Assembly (NCBI GenBank): GCA_013368375.1
Contig: JAACJP010000037.1
Coordinates: 310,001 to 374,000 of the forward strand
Direction: 5' to 3'
Source of the DNA: Tricholomella constricta
Taxonomy: Eukaryota > Basidiomycota > Agaricomycetes > Agaricales > Lyophyllaceae
Length of the DNA: 64,000 nucleotides
The notes beneath the pieces were generated by a model, which was not told the origin of the DNA, made no database searches, and saw nothing but the letters and a program-made list of their open reading frames with translations. The position numbers and the translations under genes are program-made. Numbering within the stretch: the first letter of the stretch is position 1; each line of letters starts with the position of its first letter. Of the stretch, positions 1 to 10,221 are shown piece by piece.

Positions 1-44
1 TCTCTCTCTCTCTCTTTTACTGATAAAAACGCGTCGCGAAACAG

Positions 45-322
45 TATACCCCGGAATGGTGATCGGCGAATCCTCCAAATCGCAAGACCTGTACGTGAAC
101 CCGTGCCTCAAGAAGCAGCTCACCAACATCCGGGCCGCGGCGGCGGACGAGAAGATCGTGCTGTCCTCCCCGCGCGTCATGTCCCTCGAGGAGCACCTCG
201 CGTATATGGCGGATGATGAGCTGGTGGAGATCACGCCTGGGAGCGTGAGGCTGAGGAAGGTGGTGCTGGATGGGAAGAGGAGGATGGCGGGGTTGAAGGG
301 GGGGAAGAAGAAGGGGACGTAG
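45..322 (+). CDS. TypA/BipA-type translational GTPase, C-terminal exon (partial, 5' end outside window)
   Basis: This is the last exon of a ribosome-associated GTPase of the TypA/BipA family, which in fungi is expected to act in mitochondria. The visible residues begin at an acceptor AG (43-44) and read Y-T-P-G-M-V-I-G-E, then NPCLKKQLTNIRAA, ending with DDELVEITPGSVRLRK. These match the conserved C-terminal domain of the family (PGMVVGE, NPCK..QLTN.RA, DDELVEVTP.S.RLRK). The tail after that is basic (GGKKKGT). The GTPase domain and start lie upstream of position 1, so the ATG at 56 is internal and not the start. A TC dinucleotide run at 1-16 belongs to the preceding intron. Family recognition is firm; organelle location is inferred. 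Confidence 0.85.
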
Positions 323-1052
323 GCCGTGACATTAGACTAGTTGAGAGTAATATATAGAGATTTATGTAGATGCACTTGTAGTATACCAGACATATGCCGC
401 ACGGCGATAATACGCAAACCACCCCACCTTTTTTTCGTTTGCGCAGACGTCAACTGCATGGAAATAATATATATGCGATTCCCTCCCCAGCTCAGCGTTC
501 AACGTTCAACGTTCGACGTCCGACGTCCAACTCTCGACCGATGACAGCTGTGGAGTAGAAGACTTGGTCATATGCATAAAGGCAAGATGATTGGAAAAGC
601 CAAAGCCACATCGACCGACTGGGATTTGGAGATCACAAGACCACTGGCAGGCAAGTAGCGCTTTCAACTTTGGAACAGCCGTGTTTAGAGCTACTCAAGT
701 GCTCAAGCTTCAAAGCTTCAAGAGTCAAGGACGCGACTACCAAGCGAGTACCCTCCTGTAACCGTAACTGCTCTGACACCCTCTAGAAACGGCGCTGGCC
801 ACCATTCTAATTTCTCAGGATCTTCTCTTTACCCTCCCGGTCCGGGAATACTTTTCTCAGGAGGCTGCAGCCGCCGATGGCCAGTTTGAAATGTTCTAAT
901 TCCAAACAACTTGGGAGCTCCGAGCCATGCGATCACCATCAATCATGATCATGCTTCCAGATCCCAGGTCATGCCAACCCCTCTCTCACTGACAATGTCA
1001 ATGTCAATGCATATGTAGTACGTCTCCATTTGATCCTTCCTTCCTTCCGCCA
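323..1052. other. Intergenic region
   Basis: This spacer separates two genes transcribed in the same direction. It should hold the terminator of the GTPase gene and the promoter of the thiamine-diphosphate enzyme. I see a run of near-repeats around 499-530 (gttcaacgttc-type units) but no gene, RNA or recognisable element. Confidence 0.6.
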
Positions 1053-3454
1053 ATGCCAATACCAATGCCGAAGTCAACATTCACCGCCTCCTCCCTCTTT
1101 CTCAAAACCCTAGCGGACGCCGGCATCACACACGCCTTTGTGAACTGGGGCTCGGACCACCCCGCGCTCCTCGAGGACCTCGAGCGGCAGCGTATCCAGA
1201 ACTCGGCCGCGGGGGGGACGAAGCCCGAAATCGTGACGTGCCCGAACGAGATGGTGGCACTGAGCGCGGCGCAGGGGTATGCGCAGGTCACGGGGAGGCC
1301 TGCCGCGGTCATCGTACATGTGGACGTGGGCACACAGGTGAGTCAAGTCCTCGACGCGCGATTGGTGCAATGTCGTTTAAGGGCGGTATGCATGTGTAGG
1401 CTTTGGCGGGCGCGGTCCATAATGTGGATCGGAGCCGAACGCCTGTGCTGATATACGCCGGCGCGTCGCCCTTTAGCAGTGGGGGAGAAAAGAAGGGAGG
1501 GAGGAATGAGTGGATCATGTGGTTGCAAGGTACTTTTCTATATGTTGTACTTGGAAAGTGATACGTTTTGAACTCTTGTCGTGCCACTAGATATCCCGGA
1601 CCAATCTGCTATAGTGCGCCAGTACATGCGATTCACGTCGCAGATTGAGAGTGGATCGACGATTTCTCAGACTGTCCGACGTTCACTGCAAATGTAAGGC
1701 CTATTGGAAACTGAAACTCTTGAATCGGATCTTGCTTACCTTACCTTGTATCAGCGCGACGAGTGAGCCCAAAGGCCCTGTCTATCTCTGGGCTCGTCGG
1801 GAGGTGATGGAAGAAGAGCTGCCCGAATCTTCATTGGACGTGACTGCTGATCTCCAACACTGGCCTTCAATCGAGCCCAGCAGCCTACCTCCAACGGGTA
1901 TGTATATATGCTCTGATGATGACCACACACCCAAGATCCGCGCTCACCTCTCTCCACAGCCGCAACGCGCATCGCCTCCGCCCTCCTCTCCGCCAAGTCC
2001 CCCCTCATCATCACCTCCTTCCTCGGATCCGGATCCAACCCCGGCTCCGACGCCGTCTCCGCCCTCCTCGCCCTCTCCACCCTCCTCTCCATCCCAGTCG
2101 TCACCGTCTGCCCCACCACCCTCTCCCTCCCCTTCTCCCACCCCACCTTCTCCGGCGCGACCTACCTCGCTCCCGGCACGCACTCCCGCCACCTCGCCAG
2201 CGCAGACGTGATCCTGGTCCTGGACTGCACCACCCCCTGGATCCCAGCGAACGACCGCCCCCTGCCAACGGCCCGCGTGTTTGTTCTGGACTCGGGCGAT
2301 CCCCTACATACGACTACTGCTATCGGCGCGTGGCACGTCCCCGCTGAGCTCGTGTGCCGCGCGGACGCGGGGCTGGCGCTCGTGCAGGTTGCAGAGGCCG
2401 TGCGTGTGCAGGCTGCGGCTGCGGCTGCGGCTGCGGGTGTGGGTGTGGGTGTGGGTGGGGGTGTGGGTGTGGAGGGAGAGGGTGAGCCGCTCGTGCTCCG
2501 CACGCAGGAGGTGGAGGCGCGGGGACGGAAGCTTGCGGTGCTGCATGCGGAGATGGTAGCTAAGCTCGATGCCGCCGAGGACGCCTTTCCCTCCCCCTCC
2601 CCCTCCCCCGACATTGCCCTTTCGAGGGCGAGCGCGAGATTCACAGTCCCGAACATCCTAGGCGCCCTGCGGCGCTCCATGGCCGCTTACACGCACAGCC
2701 TGGTGCTCAATGAGAGTATAAGCAACTACCTGAACGTGTGGATGCACATGCGGCCTGAGGTGCCTGGGAGCCTCTTGACGTCGGGGGGCTCGTCGTTGGG
2801 GTGGGCGTTGGGCGCTGCGGTGGGTGCGTTTATTGGGGGGGAGGTTGCTGGGGGTGGGGATGAGGGAGGAGAGGGGGAAGGAGGGGAGAGGAAGAGGAAG
2901 GGGAAAGGATATGATTTGATCGTGGCGATCGTTGGAGATGGGTCGTTCATGTTTGGGGTGCCGAGCTCTGCGTATTGGATGGCGAGGAAGTATAAGACGG
3001 TATTTCTACATGTTCTTACACTTTCGTGATGACTCTCGACTCATCATTGAATTTTACCCACAGCCGTTCCTCACTGTCATCCTGAACAACGGCGGATGGA
3101 AGGTGCGTTTTTTCCTTTCCTCTCCCTCAGAAAAAAATCATTCATTCAACCTCTTACATCCCATTTACATAGTCCCCGAAGCTTTCGATGCTAGGCGTTC
3201 ACCCCACCGGGCACGGAAGCAGGGCGTCCGGCGACAAGCTCTCCGTCGGATTCGGACCTGATTGCCCGGACTACGCGCAGGTGGCAGTGGCTGCTTCCGG
3301 GGGCTGGGCCTGGGGCAAACGTGTCGGCGCTGGCGATGACGCGACGGAAGGGAATGCGAAAGACACGTTGGAGCGTGTTATGGCGGAAGCGGTCAAGGTC
3401 GTCGTTCAGGAAGGACGGTGTGCGGTTGTGGACTGCGTCATTGAGTCGATCTGA
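1053..3454 (+). CDS. Thiamine-diphosphate-dependent enzyme, acetolactate-synthase-like
   Basis: Predicted 673-residue enzyme of the acetolactate synthase / benzoylformate decarboxylase superfamily. Seven exons keep frame throughout: 1053-1337, 1400-1529, 1591-1693, 1755-1897, 1960-2999, 3064-3102 and 3173-3454. The N-terminal pyrimidine-binding domain contains the expected glutamate (CPNEMVALSAAQGYA, Glu66). A central domain follows, then the diphosphate-binding motif GDGS near residue 546 and its partner NN (VILNNGGW) about 29 residues later, the usual GDG-X(24-30)-NN spacing. Two low-complexity inserts stand out: an Ala/Gly-Val run (about 2413-2480) and a Gly/Glu/Lys-rich stretch (about 2830-2910), both probably surface loops. 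The substrate cannot be read from sequence; it may be a decarboxylase or carboligase rather than the branched-chain biosynthetic enzyme. No mitochondrial presequence or PTS1 is evident. The start is the first ATG cluster before the domain; MPIPMP and a Met two codons later are alternatives. Confidence 0.85.
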
Positions 3455-3644
3455 TCTGAGGGATTCATGATCACAATCACAATGGCATGGGCTTCAAGCT
3501 TCAAGTTTCACTTGGTTGAGGCTCACGCGATCGAGTTCTTTTTTCTTTGTTCCGCACAGATGTATTAGTGATTTTCTATCGACTGTAGCCAAGAGTGTGA
3601 GAGATGAATGAATGACATGTCGAACATTGCCTGGATCAATCCAT

Positions 3645-6089
3645 TCACGGACAGAGTTTGTTAGCGACCTCTTCCACCAGCTTCCTGACATCCTTTTTCA
3701 CGACACCGTCCTCCCCGCATCCTCCTTTGGTCAGCTTGCGCTTGAGCACGGCTCGGGTTTGTAGGACATCCAGGAGAGGCGAAAGCTGGGTATCGTAAGC
3801 CGGCGACAGGCGGAGGAGAAAGGCAAGCGAAGCAGCAAGACGATGCACTGATGAGCACGGGAATCAGCATCCACACACAACGCAGTATACAATCAGAAAA
3901 AGGAAAGAAGAAAAAAAAAAAAAAAGTAATGCAAAAAAATAATAAAGTGAAGAAAAACGTACCGACTTCCTCGCTCGTAGTTTCTCTTCCAAGCGCCTCG
4001 ACGACCGCACTAACCATCTCGACCTCCCAATCCTCGTCCTCCAGTGTATTATCCCTCGCAGCATGTCCTCCTCCTCCCTTCACCTTGTCCACTCTCCCCT
4101 TCTGCAGAAACGCGGCAACGTTGAAGGCCAAGCTCGCCGCAGCAGTGCGTACCGCGCCGTCCGTGTGCAAGAGGCTCGGGATCACCACCTCCGCCAGCGC
4201 CGCGCGCGTGGTCAGGAACAGCGAGCGTGCAAGGGCGGGTGTGGCGAATGTGTTGGAGAGGAGGCGGAGGACTGTTAGGAGGTAGTTGCGCGGGTTCGAG
4301 GTGGGGTCGGGGATCTTCAGGGCGGCGGTGGCTTTGTCTATGAACAGGAGGATGGGGCTGGAGGTAGGGAATGACGAGACCCATGTGCCGACGCTGGGGT
4401 CGAGGAGGGCGAGGCGCCATAGATCCACAAGAGGGAAGAGAGAGGCGACGGGAAGGGCGGAGGCGATGGCGGATGTGGCTTGACTCCAGGATGTGAGTAG
4501 AGTTGGAGTTGCGGAGGGTAGCTTTGACGACGGGGCCGCGGAAAAGCGTGCTTTAAGGTATGGCGCTACGGTCCCGGTGAGGGTCTGCTTAGCTTGTCCT
4601 GGGGACTGTGTTGTAGACAGCCACGGGTTGGAGTCAATGAAGGACGATAGTCTGGTAAGGACCGTGTCGATGGCGGGTACTTGCGTGAAGAGTATGGGGT
4701 TGAGGGACAGAGCTTGAACGGCTGGGAGTGAAAGCGATGTGTGGGGGTGTGCTATGAAAGATATGTCACGTAATACTTAGTGTGCTGGGAGCATGCCACC
4801 TACGCGGATAAGCTTGGAACAGCAGTAAGTCTACCTGTGATCGGAGCTCGTTGGCGTCTGCGCCTTTCATTTCGTCCAACTACACGAGATGACTGTCAGA
4901 CGACGCTTGATCGCTGAACTGCTGTAAGACTGACCTTTTTCCCATCTAAAAAGAAAATAAAAGTGGGTGTCGCCCGTATGCCCCATTCACTGGCCAGACT
5001 ATTCCCCAGACCAACCCCAATATCTATTTTGGCGAAGCCTGCGCCAGTGCCATCAGCCTTGACGCCCTTCTCCTCTGACAGCCGCTCAAAAACAGGTTCA
5101 ATCATTCTACACGGCCCGCAATTCGCGGCTGTAAAGAACGCGACTGCCGCGCGATGGCTCTTGAGGAAGGAGTGGAACGATGGAGGGTTTGTGATGGCAT
5201 GTATGGGTGCGTAAAGCGTCTGGGTTGCAGCGTTGGGTGTGGAGTTTGATGCTTGAGTATGGGCGGCGACAGCTTGCAGTATTGATGCGGCCAATTGGGA
5301 GTCGGGAGTGGCGTTTGCTGCGGGGATCGGGGACGGTATGGGAGGGGTGGGTTCACTTGGTGAAGGGCGCCGATACATGGCGTCTATCGTTGGGCGGAGG
5401 GCCGCTCCAAAAGGTGTTGATAGAAAATCGGTAGGCAAGTCTGGAAAATGTTCGCATGCTTGAGCGGCAGGCAAAGATATGCAAAGAGAACACACCTTTG
5501 ATATAGTCAGGTATGGACCCGCCGGTCAGGAACCCAATCACGTCATTCGTGAACGAGTTGCAATTAAACTCTGTCCGACCGAGTCAGTTTCTACATGTGT
5601 GATCGAAGTGCAGTACCAATAACCTAGTAGGTGGTACTGGCAAAGTTGTCAGTCCCTAGTTCTAACGCACATCATCGAAGTGCCGAACTCACTTTATCCG
5701 CCGTGTAATGATCTTTCATTTCCATCACATATTCATTGAAAGTTTCCTCATCTATCGCGGTTTCTCCCAAATCTATGACCTGCAAAGGGGCACCATGCTA
5801 CCACGATAGCTTTAAGCAAAGTTACTTCGTATCCACGATAAAATATCACTCACATGTGATCGGCCAGGTAATGTAGTGCTGATTCCTTGACCGTAAAATG
5901 TCTCTCTACCAAAGACTACGACCGAGGTATGCCTGAGGGATTTGATGAAAGGTTAAGCTTCAAACGACGCTCGAAGTGAAATGGCACGTACCAAATGCCA
6001 TCGATCTGCCTTCCAGTGAGCTGTCGTGACATTTGTCTTGCCATTCCATTGCTGAGATCGTATACATAGAGCTTTACGGGTTCAGTCAT
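3645..6089 (-). CDS. PPPDE (deSUMOylase-like) peptidase - thioredoxin - PUL domain fusion protein
   Basis: One minus-strand multi-exon gene encodes three domains. The N-terminal PPPDE domain starts MTEPVKLYVYDLSNG, has the catalytic histidine in GIWHTSVVV and the catalytic cysteine in EFNCNSFTNDVIGFLTGG. This Cys/His pair defines the DeSI-type isopeptidase fold. A proline-rich linker leads to a thioredoxin domain with active site CGPCRM and cis-proline segment RATPTFIFF. After the LDEMKGADANELRSQ segment comes a C-terminal PUL domain (armadillo-like), through LLFQAYPPHPHTSLSLPA to the end at LCP. PUL domains bind Cdc48/p97 in other proteins, so a role in ubiquitin/SUMO-linked protein quality control is inferred. 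Start 6089 is chosen because the PPPDE domain begins there. Frame requires a 13-nt exon at 5624-5636. The C-terminal exon (about 3645-3847) follows an intron containing a poly-A run on the plus strand. Confidence 0.85.
5624..5636 (-). other. 13-nt microexon in the PPPDE-thioredoxin-PUL gene
   Basis: On the minus strand the 13 nt between acceptor AG (5638-5637) and donor GT (5623-5622) join the preceding exon (ending ..HYTADK) to the next (beginning FNCNSF). They supply Y-H-L-L and the first base of Glu. Direct joining of the flanking exons breaks the frame before the catalytic cysteine, so an exon of length 1 modulo 3 is required, and this one gives the family consensus YHLLEFNCN. Confidence 0.75.
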
Positions 6090-7685
6090 TTCTAAGTCTA
6101 GAAGAGCAAAATATAAACGGATTGTGAAGATTGAGGTGAGAGTTTCTAATTCCGCGCTTAGCGGGGCGACGCGTCATTTACGGCAGTCACGTGATTCTCA
6201 AACGCCCAACACGAACACGAACACGAACGACGCAGGCAATCATCAATATATTACAGAAATGTATGAGAAGAGCCTCAAACGAGTGAGGGGGAGGAAAAAA
6301 TTGTCACGGCAGACATAGAGTAGTCTGAATCGAGTTTCATGCCGAAGCACGAGCTGCGAAGTGAACTGAAGGGCAGTGCCCCCATAAAGCGCGTGAGTGT
6401 TGCGATCTCCTCGTGCTGAGACCCAAAACCTTCCTGCGTACCAACATGAACCGTAGCCCTTCGAATAACACTCACTCTGGGCTTGACCTAAGGCCTGCCC
6501 CAAAGCAAGCTTGCCGCCATGCTGGCCTACGTAGTAGTCCACGTCCGCTGCGCTCTTCTTCTCTTCGGCTGCGCCAGTTGGAAGGTGGACAGGTCTAACG
6601 CAGGTCCGTCGACCACCGCCTGTCCAGAGTCGCAGGAAGGACGAGTCCTGTATGCACCAGCGCAATGCAGCCCATGTCCGTGCTCGAAGCCAGTTGTACT
6701 CAACATTGGGCCACGATGAGGTATTCCTCATGCAATCGGACGCAGTCGTTTGCCCTATCATATAACACGTATGCGTGCCGCAAGGGATACAAACGACTGA
6801 TGGGCATGGAGAGCGCAGACCTGGATCAAGCCATGGCGCGTTTTCCATTTTTTGCATTGAAAGTCGAAGTTTGATGATCAGTGGCCGCAGTTTTAGAGGA
6901 CACCGTGGGAGGTGGGCTGCTGAATGCCACTGGATCTTCGGACTACTCGGACTACTGCCCAGACGAAGCCAAAATCCAGTGAGCGCGCGATGCCAGTCGA
7001 TAGAGACCAACCCGATGCAACACTCTGTGCGAAATTGCGGGCACCACCCAGTCCTCGCGGCGAATTTCAAGCCAACACTAGGTGCGGTCCTCCCTTCCCC
7101 GAAGGTAAAGATCTTAAGACATGACACGAAAGTGGCGATTTTCTGGTTCGCCGCTCGATGGGTTTACCACCGGGTTCATCGAGAACCAGTCGAGGAGGAC
7201 ATGCATGCTCAGACCTTAGCCCGTTCGCAAAGATAGACTTGAAAAGTCGTGTGCGGGGCGAACAGTCGCAGCCTTGAGTCTGCCGTGGTGAACGTTCGGA
7301 GGAAAAAAAAAACGGAGGCAAAAATTTGTATACACGGGCTTTACGGGTAATGCCGAGGGCTCACGTTCGCTGCTCGCTTCGCAAACGAAGTTGAGCGCTT
7401 CACTTGGGTTCAAGCCAGTTCAAGCCTTCGCCTCTACCGACTGTTATCGCATGAAGGTGGCACAGTTTCGTTACCTCTTAAATATCACATAAAAATCACA
7501 AACTACTGAGCGGTTTCTCGGACTCTATAACAAAATTGCGGTTGGTATTTGCTTGGACTACTATTACATGCAGGTAGTTGAATAATTGATACATAAGAAG
7601 GACAAATGCAAGAAGACGAGCTCCCAATGAACGAACAATACTTCGCGGATATAGTCGGTATAGGCAATTGCGGTGCTAGTCATGT
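6090..7685. other. Intergenic region with a degenerate dispersed repeat
   Basis: No convincing gene is seen. Open frames exist on both strands, the longest (6243-7127, minus) without recognisable domains. About 6290-6420 is an inverted, diverged copy of 9626-9757, so part of this spacer is old repeat. A short A-run sits near 7303. Confidence 0.5.
6290..6420 (-). repeat. Degenerate dispersed repeat, copy A
   Basis: Read on the minus strand, this segment shares blocks with 9626-9757 on the plus strand, for example ttcgcagctc followed shortly by ggcatgaaactcgatt, and a cagacta block after it. The two copies are inverted relative to each other and clearly diverged, with indels. No coding potential or termini were identified. 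Confidence 0.6.
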
Positions 7686-8735
7686 TCAAGGAGACGAACT
7701 GGAACCCACTTCATGCTTCCACTCCATCATCGCCCCGCGCGTCTTCACGAGGAGATTGAACCCCATATCGTCCGTGCCCCCATACCCAGTCTGCTCGCTC
7801 AATAAGCAGCACCCCCTCGACAAGCTCTCCTCCTTGCGATCAATGGCCACCGCCATGAGCTTCTTGTTGCATTCGCTCTTGTACCGGCGCACCGCTGCCA
7901 CCATGACATTATCGTAACGCTCGAAGAACTTCTCTGCGGCTCGGATAGCCTCGTCAGAGCGATCGTCGGTGGTTGGGTCGTAGCACTCTTCGGCTAGAGA
8001 CATGACGAGAGGGTCGGGTTCCACGGGCCCTATGGGATACCGGAACGACCAGCCGTCCTGGTAAGCGTTGACTTCGTCGACGAATCCGTCGATGAGGTTG
8101 TATAGAATAGAGAACGAGAGCCGACCGAGTCCAGGAACGCGTCGACGTGTTCCCGGGACCTTGGCATCCAACACAGTCTAGAGACGATTTAGTTGTTCGT
8201 CGCAGTAGGGTGGAGAGAGCGCCCTCACCTCAATAGCTTTGAGCACAAAATCGAAGCCCTCTAACCACTTCAGGTACAATTCGACCTCCATAATCTTCCT
8301 CCCCTCGTTCTTGATATCTATTTTAACCGCCGCCTTAATGTCGTCGATGATAGTATGTGCGACATTTGCGATATCTTGGTCTCCTATAGATAATGGAGAG
8401 CATTAGGTGAGCTCTCCGCCGAGGGCGTTGTGCATCAGCGCACGTTTTAGTCTCTTCATGTTCTTGAGGTCACCGATGGCCGTGTCGTCTTCAGAATCGT
8501 GTACCCGCCGACGAAGCAATTCATCCAGGTCGCAGTCGGGCGGTTGCACTAAAACGAATCAGAAATCTCAATAAAGCAAAATTAATGCCACCAACTCACC
8601 TAAAGCAGCAACAAGGCGATCTCGGCGGGACTTCTTCCGAGGCGGGGTGTTGTCGGTATCGCTCGAATTTGCTATACTCCTTGAGCGCTTGAGCGTATAG
8701 CGCGTCGGCGTGGATAGTGAGGAGGACGATGACAT
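7686..8735 (-). CDS. Uncharacterised protein
   Basis: A multi-exon minus-strand gene with no family I recognise. The start is set at 8735, where a Ser-rich N-terminus begins (MSSSSSLSTPTRYTLKRS) with a basic patch PPRKKSRRDR that could be a nuclear localisation signal. The next exon (about 8446-8549) reads VQPPDCDLDELLRRR, followed by a helical, charged region (DIANVAHTIIDDIKAAVK, EVELYLKWLEGFDFVLKAIE). The last exon contains GLGRLSFSILYNLIDGFVDEVNAY and EAIRAAEKFFERYDNVMVAAVRRYKSECNKK and ends GSSSSP. Splice sites at the joins are canonical and frame is kept, and residue composition is protein-like, so it is probably real. An upstream in-frame Met at 8816 is a possible alternative start. Function unknown. 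Confidence 0.6.
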
Positions 8736-9625
8736 GGAGACCTCGGAGAATTGGAATGGTTGTGGTTGAATTGGGAAGATGTCCGTTATATAATGATGCC
8801 AGCGATCAACGAGCAAACGCGACTGATGGTTCGGTTTAGGGCAGGTGAGAACGCGTTTACGCGACGCGGCAGCCCACTGGCAAGTTTCAAATTTTCCTCG
8901 CGTTTTTCGTTTTGAACTGGATACTCACTAGGGCAGACTCAAGGCTGCGATGTTCGCTTCGCACAAGGCTCTTCGAATACTTCGCGAACAAGCCAAGGTC
9001 TTGGAATCATATGTCCTCCTGCTTCTCGATGAACCTACTGGTGACCCACCAAGCGGCGTGACAGACATGTGCCATCTTCGTGTCGCGAAGATTGGGTGGT
9101 GTTTTTGTGTCGCACAGAAAGCTGTGAGATATAATCTCTACTGGCCTGAATGTCGTCTTTATTACGGCGAAATCTTATCAGTCTCAACGACGGCTTGCGG
9201 CTATCCGACTACTACTCTTGTAACGCTCTTCACCTATCTTCCTCGAGCCCGCCCCTTCTTCGTGACCATCCTCAACTACGTGCGCATTGATGTTATTTCT
9301 TCGCCCAGCCGCTCAAGCTAAATGCCTATAGCTGCGCAGGACGACCAGATGATCGTCACGAGCCTACATGTCCCTCGCCTGTTGCGCCTGACCATCACGC
9401 ATCAATTATGGCGCCAGCAAAGGATCTTCCGCCTCAAATCACAAGGGACAAGCCTTTCGCGCTTGCGGGCATGGGCTGGACTACACGGCTCAGCATATGG
9501 GGGTGAATATACGAGTTCGTGTCTCTCGTGTACGGACCTACTCCTGCCTTCCTGATTCTTCAGAAGGATCAAGGCTCAAACCCCGAGCTTCTTTGAGCCG
9601 ATGTCAGTATGGAGCATGGCCTTGA

Positions 9626-9757
9626 GGAGACGATCACGAGGAGGTCGCAATACTTGTGCACTTGCTCCACCCTTCGGTTCAGTTCGCAGCTCACGTTTTG
9701 GCATGAAACTCGATTTTCAGACTACCGTATCATTCTTTCCGCACCCTCTCTCGTTGG
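9626..9757 (+). repeat. Degenerate dispersed repeat, copy B
   Basis: Plus-strand counterpart of the segment at 6290-6420 in opposite orientation, sharing the ttcgcagctc and ggcatgaaactcgatt blocks. The pair flanks the unassigned gene at 7686-8735. Confidence 0.6.
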
Positions 9758-10086
9758 AGGGTATGGATCCATGCACTACCCGTTTGTCACGCAGTACTTA
9801 CGACAAGGCTGAATTATGCATCCTCTCGTCTTATATATACATCTTTCTCGAGTATCTCTTTCAAGCGCGCTGCGGAAATACGAAGTAAGGTTCCGATTCG
9901 GACAAAACGTTTGGTTTCCGGAATGCGATCACCGCACTTTTAAGTCTGCTCCTATGGTATGCAATAGCAACCGACCGCATCCTGAGGCAGAAGCGTTTTT
10001 GCGGATGGCTGATACCCGCACCGCAAGATTATCCGTCTAATTCAAAAACTTCATTAAAGGCCAATCAAACGAAGGAGCTCCAGCAT

Positions 10087-10120
10087 GGGATGGATGGATG
10101 GATGGATGGATGGATGGATG
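10087..10120. repeat. GGAT microsatellite
   Basis: About eight consecutive GGAT tetranucleotides, roughly 100 bp beyond the stop codon of the downstream ligase gene. Confidence 0.9.
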
Positions 10121-10221
10121 TATAACCCGCAGCGGTCCCGAAAAAGAACAAGGGATGGATAGATCAAGATTGTGCATCTAGAACCTCTTCTCCACATCTT
10201 ACATTCTTGGGTATTCGTGAT

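Larger units (their letters stand above)
8736..10221. other. Intergenic region with repeat relics
   Basis: Contains the plus-strand partner of the degenerate repeat (9626-9757) and a GGAT microsatellite (10087-10120). Several short open frames (for example 8950-9321) show no domain and no splice continuity; I do not call genes here. Confidence 0.5.

Noticed and set aside
1645..2211. 188-codon plus-strand Pro/Ser-rich frame
   Set aside because: Crosses predicted introns and reads the thiamine-diphosphate enzyme exon in a wrong frame.
5617..5623. Alternative 7-nt microexon (GTTATTG) in the PPPDE gene
   Set aside because: It also restores frame but yields DKVIEFNCN, whereas the 13-nt exon at 5624-5636 gives the family consensus YHLLEFNCN with better splice sites.
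6243..7127. 294-codon minus-strand frame
   Set aside because: No domain; overlaps open frames on the other strand and a degenerate dispersed repeat; composition Cys/Trp/Arg-rich and irregular.
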